From positions 310,001-374,000 of the forward strand of contig JACRMV010000001.1 of the NCBI GenBank assembly GCA_016235025.1: a stretch of 64,000 bases of DNA, in the 5' to 3' direction. Position 1 is the stretch's first letter; the number at the start of each line of letters is the position of its first letter. Below, one piece after another: positions 1-8,859 of this stretch. This DNA is from Rhodocyclales bacterium. Its GTDB lineage: Bacteria > Pseudomonadota > Gammaproteobacteria > Burkholderiales > Rhodocyclaceae. Position numbers and translations under genes: made by a program. The notes under the pieces were generated by a model. The model was not told the DNA's origin. It searched no databases and worked only from the letters and a program-made list of their open reading frames with translations.

Positions 1-780
1 ATCCACTTCGCCGGGCTTAAGGCGGTCGGCGAATCGGTGGCAAAGCCGATACTGTATTACAGCAACAATGTCGAAGGCAGCATTGCGCTGTTTGAAACGA
101 TGGCCGCAACCGGAGTGAAGCACCTGGTGTTCTCGTCCTCCGCCACTGTCTATGGCGACCCCAGAGAGGTGCCGATCCGGGAAACGGCAGCACTCTCCGT
201 CACCAATCCCTACGGTCGATCAAAACTCATGGTCGAAGAGATGCTGCGTGACATTGCTGGCGCCGATCCGGAATGGCGCATTGCGCTTTTGCGCTATTTC
301 AACCCGGTGGGGGCGCATGTTTCCGGGGAAATCGGCGAGGATCCGAACGGCATCCCGAACAACCTGATGCCGTATGTGACCCAGGTGGCGGTTGGCAAGC
401 TCGAATGTCTCTCGGTCTATGGCAATGACTACCCGACACCGGATGGCACGGGGGTGCGCGACTACATTCACGTCGTGGATTTGGCCAAAGGCCATCTGGC
501 GGCGATCGAGACGATCAAGCGTCGACGCGGTGTGCTGACGGTCAACCTGGGCACCGGGCGCGGCTATTCCGTGCTGGAGGTCATCGCGGCATTCGGGGCG
601 GTCAGTGGGCGAACCGTGGCTTACCGCATTACCTCCCGCCGCCCGGGGGATGTGGCGCAGTGCTATGCCGATCCGGCGCTGGCCGAAGAACTGCTGGGCT
701 GGAGAGCGGAAAAAGGCATGGCTGAAATGTGCGCCGACGCCTGGCGCTGGCAACAGCAGAACCCGGAGGGGTTTGTTTAG
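1..780 (+). CDS. galE: UDP-glucose 4-epimerase, 3' part
   Basis: Interconverts UDP-glucose and UDP-galactose in the cytoplasm, feeding sugar nucleotides to polysaccharide synthesis. The frame is open from base 1 and encodes 259 residues that begin at the HFAGLKAVGES block, which lies about 80 residues into GalE, so roughly a quarter of the protein lies outside the window. The SSSATVYG strand and the YxxxK catalytic pair (codons 71 and 75 of this fragment) are present, as is the C-terminal substrate-binding region ending in QQQNPEGFV. It is convergent with the LolA-like gene downstream. A GTG at 37 is internal and is not the start. GalU, its pathway partner, is encoded at 37.9 kb. Confidence 0.95.
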   Translation: MHFAGLKAVGESVAKPILYYSNNVEGSIALFETMAATGVKHLVFSSSATVYGDPREVPIRETAALSVTNPYGRSKLMVEEMLRDIAGADPEWRIALLRYFNPVGAHVSGEIGEDPNGIPNNLMPYVTQVAVGKLECLSVYGNDYPTPDGTGVRDYIHVVDLAKGHLAAIETIKRRRGVLTVNLGTGRGYSVLEVIAAFGAVSGRTVAYRITSRRPGDVAQCYADPALAEELLGWRAEKGMAEMCADAWRWQQQNPEGFV

Positions 781-848
781 GGAAATTCCGGATAAGCCTT
801 CAGGCCGCCCGGGTTGTTACCGGAATGACGCGCTGAAACAGTGATGCC

Positions 849-1688
849 CTAATCGACTTTCTTCAGATACTCCTTGGTGAAAAACTTGTCTGGAATATCG
901 CGCACTTTCATGGCGTCGTATTCGAGCACTGATTTTTCGCCCGCACGGATCGAATCTTCCATCACCAGCCGCGTGGGGCGCATTTTTCCGGCCATCAACT
1001 TGAAGTTTTCATAGCGGGCGGTTTTCAGCAGCCGGTTGGATAACGAGTAGAACTCTGCCTTGTGCGGATAGCCGTTCTTTTGCTTGACCCAGTACATCAC
1101 CCGCGGGTAGGTGACGCTACGGTCGACGGCGATGAGCTCGAGCACCGTGTATTTTTCGCCTTCGATGCTGTCTGTGCGCAAGATGCGAGGCGTGTAATCT
1201 CCAGCGAAGTTCGCCCGTGCCAGATCGCCATTGGCGACCTGCCCGGTGAGGCGCTGGGCCAGGGAGAGCCGGACGGGTTGCGAAACCGATGGCAGGAAAA
1301 CCCAAAGTTCGCGGCCGCTCATCAGCATGGTTTGCCCGCGCTCGGAGGCGGGCTCGGTGACGATGACCACGGTTTTGTCATTGCCTTTGGAAAGCACCTG
1401 GTATTTTCGTGCTTCGGTGCTTTGGTCGGTCTTGGTGGACAGTATGGAAATGTCGACCTGGAAGCCTTCGGTCGGAAAGCGGATCTGGTCGGCTTTGCGC
1501 AGAATTTCCTGCGCTTGCGGGTCCGCCGGCGCAGATGCTGTGGCTGCCGTGGATTCGGCGGCGGCAGATTGCCCCCGCGTGAGTCCGGGGGCGGCAAGCC
1601 ACAGCATGGCGGCCAGCAGGATCAAGAATCCACCGCGATGAAGGCGAGGAATATCCTGTGAAACGGGATGTCTTTTGAGGTTTTGCAT
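849..1688 (-). CDS. LolA-like outer membrane lipoprotein-sorting protein
   Basis: A 279-residue exported protein of the LolA-like family (PF17131 type), which folds as an open beta barrel that carries lipids or lipoproteins through the periplasm. A hydrophobic segment at about residues 20-40 (LILLAAMLWLAAPG) is followed by an Ala/Ser-rich linker and then the domain, with blocks such as MLMSGRELWVFLPSVSQPVRL and YPRVMYWVKQKNGYPHKAEFYS that are typical of this family. It is transcribed divergently from the ABC ATPase that starts at 1788, with a 99-bp shared upstream region. Its role is inferred from family and neighbourhood: a periplasmic partner of the ABC/FtsX transporter and the DUF1302 barrel encoded nearby. 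Confidence 0.75.
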   Translation of the reverse strand: MQNLKRHPVSQDIPRLHRGGFLILLAAMLWLAAPGLTRGQSAAAESTAATASAPADPQAQEILRKADQIRFPTEGFQVDISILSTKTDQSTEARKYQVLSKGNDKTVVIVTEPASERGQTMLMSGRELWVFLPSVSQPVRLSLAQRLTGQVANGDLARANFAGDYTPRILRTDSIEGEKYTVLELIAVDRSVTYPRVMYWVKQKNGYPHKAEFYSLSNRLLKTARYENFKLMAGKMRPTRLVMEDSIRAGEKSVLEYDAMKVRDIPDKFFTKEYLKKVD

Positions 1689-1787
1689 GAGCTTATCCCT
1701 ATAGAATCGTATGAAATCGGGTTAATCTGGTTAACAACATACTGCCGTGTTGGCTGCGCCGGGATAGTTTATCGTCAGGGAGCAAGG

Positions 1788-2573
1788 ATGCCTATTGTGC
1801 GTGTCGAGGGAGTTTTCAAGGATTATTTCCTCGGCAATCAGATCGTTCAGGCGCTGTCGAATATCACGCTGCATATCGAGCAGGGTGTGTTTCTGGCGAT
1901 TTCAGGGCCATCGGGCAGTGGCAAGACCACGCTGTTGAATGTCATCGGTTGCATCGACCAGCCGACCGAAGGCAGGCTTTTTATCCATGACCAGGAGGTA
2001 ACACAATGGTCAGCCAACCAGTTGGCCGATCTGCGGTCGCACTCCATCGGGTTTATTTTCCAGACGTTTAACCTTTTGCCGGTATTGTCGGCTGCCGAGA
2101 ATGTGGAATACCCGTTGCTTTACCGTAAAGATGTTTCCAGTGCAGAGCGCCAGCAGCGCGTACATTACTTTCTGGAGATGGTGGGCTTGTCGAAATATGC
2201 CGATCATCGCCCCGGCCAGATGAGCGGCGGGCAGCGTCAGCGGGTGGCCATTGCACGGGCGCTGGCGATCAAGCCGGCGATCATCCTCGCCGACGAACCC
2301 ACGGCGAACCTTGATCGTGCAACCGGCACCGAAATCCTGCAATTGATGAAACAAATCAATCGCAAGCTGGGCACCACCTTTATTTTTTCGACGCATGATC
2401 AACGGGTGATCGACATGGCCGACCGGCTGGTGCGCATTGAAGATGGTGTACTGCGCGAGCTGGGTGTGCGGCGCGGCGGGCAATGGGCGACGGTGCGCCT
2501 GCACAGTGCCGAAGAGTCCGCCATGGATCGCGCGTTGTCGAACGAAAAGGAGAAAGCCCTTGTGCATGCCTGA
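1788..2573 (+). CDS. ABC transporter ATPase, LolD/MacB type
   Basis: Cytoplasmic ATPase of the LolD/MacB class that powers FtsX-type permeases in export or lipoprotein release. The start at ATG 1788 is chosen because GGGAGCAAGG precedes it and the protein then begins MPIVRVEGVFKDY as LolD homologues do; an in-frame ATG at 1668 would add 40 unrelated residues overlapping the divergent gene. Walker A is GPSGSGKTT (about residues 40-48), the signature is MSGGQRQRV (about 145) and Walker B is ILADEPT (about 166). The 261 residues are near the usual size, with a longer C-terminal tail. No permease is adjacent: the two FtsX permeases of the window lie 7.6 kb downstream and are its likely partners (inference). 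Confidence 0.88.
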   Translation: MPIVRVEGVFKDYFLGNQIVQALSNITLHIEQGVFLAISGPSGSGKTTLLNVIGCIDQPTEGRLFIHDQEVTQWSANQLADLRSHSIGFIFQTFNLLPVLSAAENVEYPLLYRKDVSSAERQQRVHYFLEMVGLSKYADHRPGQMSGGQRQRVAIARALAIKPAIILADEPTANLDRATGTEILQLMKQINRKLGTTFIFSTHDQRVIDMADRLVRIEDGVLRELGVRRGGQWATVRLHSAEESAMDRALSNEKEKALVHA

Positions 2574-4059
2574 TTACAAAAAAAGACGGATAGGCGGAAG
2601 TGCGCCGCGTTCTTGCCGGGTCGGAGAACGGATTCGGTCGGCGTTGCGTGTTTCCTTGGCTTGTGTTCCCTTGCTGCTCGTTCCCGGAGTGTCACAGGCC
2701 GAAAAAGTCGGCGATGGCACTATGGCGGCAGATGACGAAATGGAGGCCCTGCTGCGGCAGGCCGCCGAGGATGACGCGAAAAATGCGGCCGCTCCACAAG
2801 CTGATGCAGCTGCCCCGGCGCTTTCAGCGAACCAGGCGGCGACACCTGCCGCGCAGTCCTCCGGGGGCCTGCATGGCTCCGCCCAGTTCGAGCTGGCCCG
2901 TGCCATCAATGCCCCGAGCCATTGGTCGAAGATGCTGACGCGTGTTGAATTCGGCAGCAGCGGAAAATTCAGCGCAGGCTTGAAGTGGAAAATGAGCGCC
3001 CGCCTGGATTACGACGCGGTGTTCGATGCGACCCATTTCTATCCGGCGCAAGTCCGCGATGACCAGCGGCTGAATTTTGGCTTGCGCGAAACCTATCTGG
3101 ATGTCGATGCGGGCGACTGGGATATTCGCCTGGGCCGGCAGCATGTGGTCTGGGGCGAAATGGTCAGCCTCTTTTTTGCCGATGTGGTCTCGGCGCGCGA
3201 CATGCGCCAATTCATCCTGCCGGAATTCAATATCCTGCGCATCCCCCAGTGGGCGGTGCGTGCGGAATACTTCAAGGGCAATTTTCATGGTGAGCTGCTC
3301 TGGATTCCCGTGCCTACCTACGATGAAACCGGCAAGCCGGGGGCGGAATTTTTCCCTTTGCAGACGGAGTTTGCGGGGTTGTCCACCCGCTACCTGAATG
3401 AACGCAAGCCGTCGCGCAGTTTGTCCAACAGCAATTTTGGCGCACGTGGTTCATGGTTGCTGGGTGGCTGGGATGTGTCCGGCTTTTTTTATCGCAGCAT
3501 GGATGCGGCGCCCACGTTTTACCGGCAGGTTGTGCCGGGCGAGGTGATTTACGAAGCCCGTCATGATCGAATTTCGCAAGTGGGCGGCACGTTGGCCAAG
3601 GATTTTGGCAGCATGGTGCTGAAAAGCGAGATGGTGGCCACCCGTGGCCGACGCCTAAGCGTGCTGCGTCTGGGTGAGCCCGACGGCGTGGTAAGGCAGA
3701 ATACTTTTGATTGGGTGGTCGGTCTTGACGTGCCGCTGCCAGCCGAGGCACGCTTCAATGCGCAGGTGTTCCAGAGCATCATCACCAATCACGACCCGGA
3801 TGTGATTCCACGCAAGGTTGAAAGCGGCTACAGCCTTTTGCTCAATGGCAAGTTGTTGCCGCAGCTTGAGGCCGAAGTGCTGTGGGTGGCCAGTTTCAAC
3901 CGGACCGACTGGATGCTGCGGCCGAAGGTGAGCTGGACGTTTGAAAAGAACTGGCGCCTGGCGGCGGGTGTCGATGTTTTCCATGGCCCGCCGGAAGGCT
4001 TGTTTGGCCGATTTGAGCATCGCGACCGGGTATTTTCGGAATTGAAATATTATTTTTAG
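2566..4059 (+). CDS. DUF1302-type outer membrane beta-barrel protein
   Basis: Predicted 497-residue outer membrane protein. The chosen start (2566) overlaps the end of the ATPase gene by 8 bp and gives a basic n-region, a hydrophobic stretch (SLACVPLLLVPGVSQA) and then a low-complexity Ala/Gln-rich linker. The rest shows barrel-like alternation, with the family-typical blocks RLGRQHVVWGE and FNILRIPQWAVRAEY, and ends in KYYF, an aromatic C-terminus expected for BAM-assembled barrels. Translational coupling to the ATPase suggests a joint transport or secretion role. The substrate is unknown. A one-mismatch copy of the dispersed repeat lies at the signal-peptide cleavage region (2701). Confidence 0.7.
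   Translation: MPDYKKRRIGGSAPRSCRVGERIRSALRVSLACVPLLLVPGVSQAEKVGDGTMAADDEMEALLRQAAEDDAKNAAAPQADAAAPALSANQAATPAAQSSGGLHGSAQFELARAINAPSHWSKMLTRVEFGSSGKFSAGLKWKMSARLDYDAVFDATHFYPAQVRDDQRLNFGLRETYLDVDAGDWDIRLGRQHVVWGEMVSLFFADVVSARDMRQFILPEFNILRIPQWAVRAEYFKGNFHGELLWIPVPTYDETGKPGAEFFPLQTEFAGLSTRYLNERKPSRSLSNSNFGARGSWLLGGWDVSGFFYRSMDAAPTFYRQVVPGEVIYEARHDRISQVGGTLAKDFGSMVLKSEMVATRGRRLSVLRLGEPDGVVRQNTFDWVVGLDVPLPAEARFNAQVFQSIITNHDPDVIPRKVESGYSLLLNGKLLPQLEAEVLWVASFNRTDWMLRPKVSWTFEKNWRLAAGVDVFHGPPEGLFGRFEHRDRVFSELKYYF
2701..2720 (-). repeat. dispersed 20-bp repeat, divergent copy
   Basis: AAAAGTCGGCGATGG differs from the repeat core (complement of CAGCGCCGACTTTT) at one base. It lies just after the signal peptide of the DUF1302 protein and encodes EKVGDGT. 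Confidence 0.45.
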
Positions 4060-4114
4060 TTTCATTCTCATTCCCCTGTGCAGCATCCTTGCAAGGGGCA
4101 GGTAAAAGACTGCG

Positions 4115-4939
4115 ATGATTTTTGATTTGCTTCTCGGCCGCAACAAACGTGACCCATTAACCCCGAATTTCAAGTTTTTCGGCGGGGCATGTGCTCGCGC
4201 CAAGGAATCGCTGTGTCTGGATATTTTGCGATTACGGTATGAAGTGTATTGCCGTGAATGTCATTTTCTTGATGCCGAGGATTACCCGGACGGGTATGAA
4301 TCCGATGCCTATGACGCCAGTGCTTACCATGTGGCGGCGCGCAATGAGGCGGGGCAGGTCGTCGGGACGGTACGGCTGGTCTTTGCGGATGCTGCGGGGC
4401 GTTTTCCGTTTGAAGACCATTGCACCACCTTTGCCGAGTTTGCTTTTCCGCCGCGTGTCGAGTGCGCTGAAGTTTCGCGTCTGGTTGTGAGCAAGGGATA
4501 CCGCCGCCGCCCGGGCGATACCATGCAGGGGGTGTCCAGGGATTTTGTGGAAAAGGGGCGGCCCGACGCCATTCCCATTGATCCGAACGACCCTGAAGGA
4601 AAGCACCGGCGGCGTATCAGCCCGCAGATATTGATGGGCATGTTTCGCCAGATGTATCTCCACAGCCGCAACAATGGCATCCATTACTGGTTTGCTGCGA
4701 TGGAGAAGGGATTGGCCCGCTCGCTCGACAAAATGGGCTTTCATTACACCCAGGTTGGACCTGAAATGGATTACTACGGGCCAGTGGCGGTTTATTTTGC
4801 CGACTTGAGGGTGTTGAGCAGAGACTTGCGGGAGTCCAGTGAATTTCTTAGTCGCTGGTTTGAAGGCGAGCCCATTACCCTGTGGCTCACGCTCAAGACC
4901 TGGGTTCACTACAAACGCCTTGCGCACAGAAAAAGCTAG
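4115..4939 (+). CDS. PEP-CTERM/exosortase system-associated acyltransferase
   Basis: A 274-residue GNAT-fold protein resembling autoinducer synthases and matching the exosortase-associated acyltransferase type. Characteristic stretches are LRLRYEVYCRECHFL near the N-terminus (about residues 38-52), ECAEVSRLVVSKGYRRR in the middle and DKMGFHYTQVGPEMDYYGPV near the end. In family terms it would transfer an acyl group from acyl-CoA or acyl-ACP; the acceptor is not known for any member I can recall. It is followed after 21 bp by the PaaK-like adenylate-forming gene, suggesting a two-step activation and transfer. The start ATG at 4115 has a moderate purine-rich site (AAGGGGCAGG). Confidence 0.85.
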   Translation: MIFDLLLGRNKRDPLTPNFKFFGGACARAKESLCLDILRLRYEVYCRECHFLDAEDYPDGYESDAYDASAYHVAARNEAGQVVGTVRLVFADAAGRFPFEDHCTTFAEFAFPPRVECAEVSRLVVSKGYRRRPGDTMQGVSRDFVEKGRPDAIPIDPNDPEGKHRRRISPQILMGMFRQMYLHSRNNGIHYWFAAMEKGLARSLDKMGFHYTQVGPEMDYYGPVAVYFADLRVLSRDLRESSEFLSRWFEGEPITLWLTLKTWVHYKRLAHRKS

Positions 4940-4960
4940 CGTGGCGAAAAAGATTTTCGT

Positions 4961-6409
4961 ATGAAACAAGCCTTCGCACGACTCGAGCGACGCCTGATCA
5001 AGGCGAAACTGGCTCGCAGCAAACCCGATGAGTTGATTGCCCAGGGCGAAAAGCGGCTGCTGGCTGTTTTCCGGCGTGCTGCCACGCAGTCGGCGGCTTA
5101 CCGGACAGTGCTGGCCGAGGCCGGTATCAAGGTTTCCGACATTCAGACCCCGCAGGATGTGCTTGCCCGGTGCCCGGTACTGAACAAAGCCAACACCTTC
5201 CACCGTTTCTCTGCCGACCAGTTGCTTTGCAGCGACATTCCAGCCACGGAACTGGCCTCGGTACTGACCAGTTCCGGCCAGGGGGGCAGCGGCTTTGCGC
5301 TCGGCCTGATTTCGCGGCGACAGGCGCGCAACGCGGCCTGGCTGATCGACTTGGGATTGGAGTTGGCCTTCGACATCGATAAACATCGCAGCTTGCTGGT
5401 CAACTGCCTGCCGATGGGCGTGACGTTTGCTTCCGAGGCCGTTTGCGTAGCCAACGTGAGTGTGCGTGAAGACATGGCCTGCGCCGTGATTCAGCAAGCC
5501 GGGGCGTTGTTCGGGCAGATTATCCTCTGCGGCGACCCCTTGTTTCTCAAACGGCTTTGCGATCATTCACAGGACATCGGGCTGGATTGGCGCCGCCATC
5601 GCGTGCATGTGATTATTGGCGAAGAAACCTTTCCTGAAACTTTTCGCGATTACCTCGCGCAGGTGCTGGGTATTCAGCCGGACGATCCAGCCAGCGGCCT
5701 GATCGGCAGTTCGATGGGCATGGGCGAACTGGGTCTCAACCTGTTCAATGAAACGCGCGAAACCGTCGCCCTACGTCGCGCCTGCATCCGCCGCCCGGCA
5801 TTGCTCAAACAGCTCACCGGCGTTGATCTCGCCGTATCGCCAGCGCCGACTTTTCTGGTGTTCAACCCGTTGCGCACGCTGGTCGAGATATCTTCTCCGG
5901 ACGCACATGCAACGGGCGATCTTTTGCTCACGATGCTCGACCGCCAGGCGCCCATCCCGCTGATCCGCTACGCCACCGGCGACCGCATGCAGCGCATCCT
6001 GCCGGAAGCGCTGGCTCGTGCACTGGCTGACGGCGGGCTCTCCTTGGCGTTGCCCACCTTGCCTGTCGTTGCACTTCATGGCCGCGCCAAAGACCTATTG
6101 CCCGGTGGTGGACATACCGATCTGTTCAAGGCCGCGCTCTATCAACACCCTGCATTGGCCCGGGAAATGAGCGGCGCCCATCGGATCGTGCAAACCGAAG
6201 GCGGAATCCGCTGGGAAGTGCAGGCAGGGAAGGGCCGACCGCTAACCCAGGAGCAGGCACAGGATATGGTGGAAACCCTGCATGACACACTTGCCCCGCA
6301 GTTGCCTGGCCAGGCGCTGGAGGTAACCGTACATGCTTACGACGCCTTCTCGCACGGCAAAACCATCGACTACGAACGGAAGTTTGCGTACTGGCAGCCG
6401 GCGCAGTAA
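4961..6409 (+). CDS. PaaK-like adenylate-forming enzyme
   Basis: 482 residues resembling the phenylacetate-CoA ligase branch of adenylate-forming enzymes. The TSSGQGGSGFALG segment (about residues 105-118) matches the P-loop-like SSGTTG region of such ligases, and RYATGDRM (about 336) matches the conserved Y.TGD motif. The C-terminal segment with HGRAKDLLPGGGHTD corresponds to the hinge. It probably activates a carboxylate to an acyl-AMP or thioester. Substrate unknown; context (acyltransferase immediately upstream, PEP-CTERM protein and ATP-pyrophosphatase-like enzymes downstream) suggests modification of a surface or secreted product. A perfect copy of the dispersed repeat core at 5834-5854 encodes VSPAPTF in a linker. 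Confidence 0.75.
   Translation: MKQAFARLERRLIKAKLARSKPDELIAQGEKRLLAVFRRAATQSAAYRTVLAEAGIKVSDIQTPQDVLARCPVLNKANTFHRFSADQLLCSDIPATELASVLTSSGQGGSGFALGLISRRQARNAAWLIDLGLELAFDIDKHRSLLVNCLPMGVTFASEAVCVANVSVREDMACAVIQQAGALFGQIILCGDPLFLKRLCDHSQDIGLDWRRHRVHVIIGEETFPETFRDYLAQVLGIQPDDPASGLIGSSMGMGELGLNLFNETRETVALRRACIRRPALLKQLTGVDLAVSPAPTFLVFNPLRTLVEISSPDAHATGDLLLTMLDRQAPIPLIRYATGDRMQRILPEALARALADGGLSLALPTLPVVALHGRAKDLLPGGGHTDLFKAALYQHPALAREMSGAHRIVQTEGGIRWEVQAGKGRPLTQEQAQDMVETLHDTLAPQLPGQALEVTVHAYDAFSHGKTIDYERKFAYWQPAQ
5834..5854 (+). repeat. dispersed repeat, exact core
   Basis: Exact core CAGCGCCGACTTTT preceded by GTATCGC. It is read in the PaaK-like gene as VSPAPTF. Confidence 0.75.
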
Positions 6410-6448
6410 CACCGGGAAAATCCTGCACCAAAGTTCTTAAAGAAAACA

Positions 6449-6468
6449 TGTCGGAATTTTTTACATTC
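6449..6468 (+). promoter_or_regulatory. candidate upstream activating site (PrsR?)
   Basis: TGTCGGAATTTTTTACATTC lies 62 bp before the -24 GG of the PEP-CTERM gene promoter. A closely matching element (14207-14226) lies at the equivalent place before the other sigma-54 promoter of the window. The ends TGT...ACA form an imperfect dyad. Assignment to PrsR is inference. Confidence 0.55.
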
Positions 6469-6529
6469 AGCCAAAGCCAAACTTCGGTCTCAAATAGAAA
6501 TAACAGTATTATCATGATGTTGCATGTTA

Positions 6530-6545
6530 TGGCACGGCATCTGCT
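6530..6545 (+). promoter_or_regulatory. sigma-54 promoter of PEP-CTERM gene
   Basis: TGGCACGGCATCTGCT matches the -24/-12 consensus TGGCACG-N4-TTGCW with one mismatch and the exact GG-N10-GC spacing (GG 6531-6532, GC 6543-6544). It lies about 70 bp upstream of the ATG at 6613. PEP-CTERM genes of Zoogloea are reported to depend on RpoN with PrsK/PrsR, and both regulator genes are in this window. Confidence 0.8.
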
Positions 6546-6612
6546 TTATAAGGCTCGGGCGGTGTCTTTGATGTGCTCGACAACGAATGTCTAATCTTTG
6601 AAGGAGTGGATA

Positions 6613-7506
6613 ATGAAGAAATTTACAAAACTGGCCATGGTTGCTGCTGTCGCCGCGGCTACCAGCTTCAGCGCAGCCGCAACACCGGTGACCGAGTTTT
6701 TCTTTTCGCAATCAGCCGGTATCGTCAATCCGACGACTGATGCGGATGCAGGCACTTTCTTCAATTCAGGCAGCGGACTGACCTTTGGCGGTACCTCGGC
6801 GTTATTGTCTAACCCTCAGTATCCGACGGGAACAGCCACCACCATGAGCTGGAAGGGTGCAGGCGCCAATTCGCTGAACCCGACTGATGCCTCGAGTTCC
6901 TTGTCCGTCAACACGTACACGAGCAATACCAGCGTGGAAGTTTCGGGGAATGGGGATGCCTCGTGGAATGAGGGCGAAGTCTGGAGGATTACCAATCTTC
7001 ATCATCACAATGAAGCCTTGTTGCTTGCCCAAGGCGGCGACATCGCTTTGCTAAGCCCGCTCTGGGTTGCCGATATCGTGGCCAATTTGCGTATTTTCAG
7101 TGACTCTGTGGGCGGAACGTTGGTTCATGATGAGTTGGGCAGCACAAACCGGATTTCCTTCAATGAAACGTATAACGCAGGCGGAAGCTGTCCTTTTGGC
7201 AGCCCCCACACTACAGTTTGCGATGATATCTACACGGACTTGGACCCATTGGCTTTCGCACCCACAACGTTCTGGTACAACGGCATTCTGTATGAACTGA
7301 CTTTTGGCTTGGAAGCGGGCCCGGGAGCGATTATTGTCTTCGATCCGTTGTTGCGGGTGTTCACGGCAGAAAACTTCCCTGGTGACAGCGATATTTATGT
7401 CACCATGGCATGGCGTGCCGTACCGGAGCCGGGCTCCCTTGCTCTAGCCGGTCTTGGCCTCACCGCATTGGCTGCTATGCGCCGCCGTAAAAATACGGTT
7501 TCCTGA
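6613..7506 (+). CDS. PEP-CTERM sorting domain protein
   Basis: A 297-residue exported protein that an exosortase would process. It has a signal peptide (MKKFTKLAMVAAVAAATSFSAAA), a Gly/Ser/Thr-rich body and a C-terminal tripartite sorting signal: VPEPGS (about residue 270), a hydrophobic helix LALAGLGLTALAAM, and the basic RRRK. A segment RITNLHHHNEAL resembles the signature of THxN-type PEP-CTERM proteins, though this subfamily call is uncertain. The start at 6613 is preferred over 6598 because AAGGAG lies 7-8 bp upstream. Transcription is predicted from the sigma-54 promoter at 6530 and ends at the terminator after 7534. No exosortase gene (xrtA/epsH) is in the window, so it must lie elsewhere. 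Confidence 0.93.
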   Translation: MKKFTKLAMVAAVAAATSFSAAATPVTEFFFSQSAGIVNPTTDADAGTFFNSGSGLTFGGTSALLSNPQYPTGTATTMSWKGAGANSLNPTDASSSLSVNTYTSNTSVEVSGNGDASWNEGEVWRITNLHHHNEALLLAQGGDIALLSPLWVADIVANLRIFSDSVGGTLVHDELGSTNRISFNETYNAGGSCPFGSPHTTVCDDIYTDLDPLAFAPTTFWYNGILYELTFGLEAGPGAIIVFDPLLRVFTAENFPGDSDIYVTMAWRAVPEPGSLALAGLGLTALAAMRRRKNTVS

Positions 7507-7533
7507 ACGCTGGATTTTCAGTCAGTAAATTCA

Positions 7534-7562
7534 AGGGCTGCTCATCGGGCAGCCCTTTTTTA
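7534..7562 (+). terminator. rho-independent terminator
   Basis: AGGGCTGC and GCAGCCCT form a strong stem with a short loop followed by seven T residues, 27 bp after the PEP-CTERM stop codon. It separates this gene from the PP-loop pair. Confidence 0.9.
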
Positions 7563-7616
7563 TTGCCTGAAACATTAGAATCAAAAAATACAAAAGATAA
7601 GCAGGCTGGAGAAAAA

Positions 7617-8858
7617 ATGCGGTTTTTGAAGGGTGACGTGTTGCCTTCTCCCGAAACATCAGGGTATGTGCGAACTTCTGGCGAACTAGTCTGGGGGCGC
7701 GGGAAGACATTCCAGCTTTGGGTTGACGTCCCTGAAGCCTATGCAGAAAGTCTTTCCGATACGGGGAATCCGTGGTTGTTGGCGATGCTGCCGATGGCAG
7801 CGAGTCTGGGTGAAGACATTGAGTTGGCGCTTCCTGTGGATGCGCTGCTTCTTGAGAACGTCAAAGGGGTGCTGGCAATTTGGCGGGAATGGTATCCGGA
7901 ACTGCATGATGTCCGTATCCATTGCCCGGTACAGTCTTATCAAGCGCAAGGTCAAGTACCCTCTGCCAGGCGCACGGCGGCATTCTTTTCGGGCGGGATC
8001 GACTCTTATTTCACCATAGCGAGGCGCATGCCGGGGAACGAGTTCGGGATACCTGCGGTGGGGAAGGTGGATGATCTGCTGACCGTCTGGGGCTTTGATG
8101 TCGGAGTGTATGACGAAGCCCAGTTTCGCCCGCTGGCGAATATGCTGGCGACAAGTGCGCGGCAACTAGAGTTGCGACAGATTGTTTTTCGAACCAATCT
8201 GCGTGCCGCAGAAAAATTGATCCCTTTCAAAGATATGTGGCGACGGTTGAGTCATGGCGCTGGATTGGCTTTCATCGGTTTAATCCTTGAGAAGGCCTAT
8301 AAAGAAGTGATGATTGGTTCTTCATATACCTATGGAAGCTTATTCCCATGGGGGTCGCATCCGCTCCAAGATGTCCTTTTTTCTACATCGGTGCTCCAAA
8401 TCGTACATGATGGCGCGAGCTTTACCCGCGTCGAAAAAACCGATGTGGTGGCCAGGCTGCCGGTCGCACAAGCCGCGCTGCATGTGTGCCTTGCGCAGGG
8501 TGATAGCAACTGTTCGCGGTGTGATAAATGCTATCGAACCATGATGACGCTTGATTTGCTGGGGCATCGTGAGCATGCCGGTGAGCTATTTGATTGGTCG
8601 GGTTATCGGGTAGAGGCTATCCGCAAACTTTTTATACGCAGCAAGGGTGACAGGATTTTCAGGAGCGACATCATTGCGGCAGCAAAAAAATACCATCGCC
8701 AGGATATTGTGGATGCACTCAAGGCTGCCGAACGTCGCTCAAAAGTGCTTCGGCCGCTGGTTAAAATAAGCGAGTGGTTAATGACCTGGCCCGGAATATG
8801 GCGTCTGGGAATCAGCGCCAAAGCTTTTTTGCTGCGCGGCCCGATTCGCAAGATTTGA
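7617..8858 (+). CDS. PP-loop ATP-pyrophosphatase-like protein, copy 1
   Basis: 413 residues. The nucleotide-binding PP-loop motif SGGIDS (about residues 124-129, in FFSGGIDSYFT) is that of N-type ATP pyrophosphatases such as QueC and asparagine synthetase, which adenylate a carboxylate or similar group before nucleophile attack. A CSRCDKC cluster (about 298-304) followed by YRTM looks like the Zn-binding CxxCxxC of QueC-like enzymes. No QueC function is implied; the rest is unlike QueC and the family is unknown to me. The start at 7617 follows GGAGAAAAA; a TTG at 7563 lies in the terminator. A paralogue begins one base after its stop. Possibly modifies a secreted peptide or glycan made by this locus (inference). 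Confidence 0.75.
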   Translation: MRFLKGDVLPSPETSGYVRTSGELVWGRGKTFQLWVDVPEAYAESLSDTGNPWLLAMLPMAASLGEDIELALPVDALLLENVKGVLAIWREWYPELHDVRIHCPVQSYQAQGQVPSARRTAAFFSGGIDSYFTIARRMPGNEFGIPAVGKVDDLLTVWGFDVGVYDEAQFRPLANMLATSARQLELRQIVFRTNLRAAEKLIPFKDMWRRLSHGAGLAFIGLILEKAYKEVMIGSSYTYGSLFPWGSHPLQDVLFSTSVLQIVHDGASFTRVEKTDVVARLPVAQAALHVCLAQGDSNCSRCDKCYRTMMTLDLLGHREHAGELFDWSGYRVEAIRKLFIRSKGDRIFRSDIIAAAKKYHRQDIVDALKAAERRSKVLRPLVKISEWLMTWPGIWRLGISAKAFLLRGPIRKI

Positions 8859-8859
8859 T

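Noticed and set aside
786-826. Terminator between galE and the LolA-like gene
   Set aside because: TTCCGG/CCGGAA pair over a long loop without a T-run; too weak.
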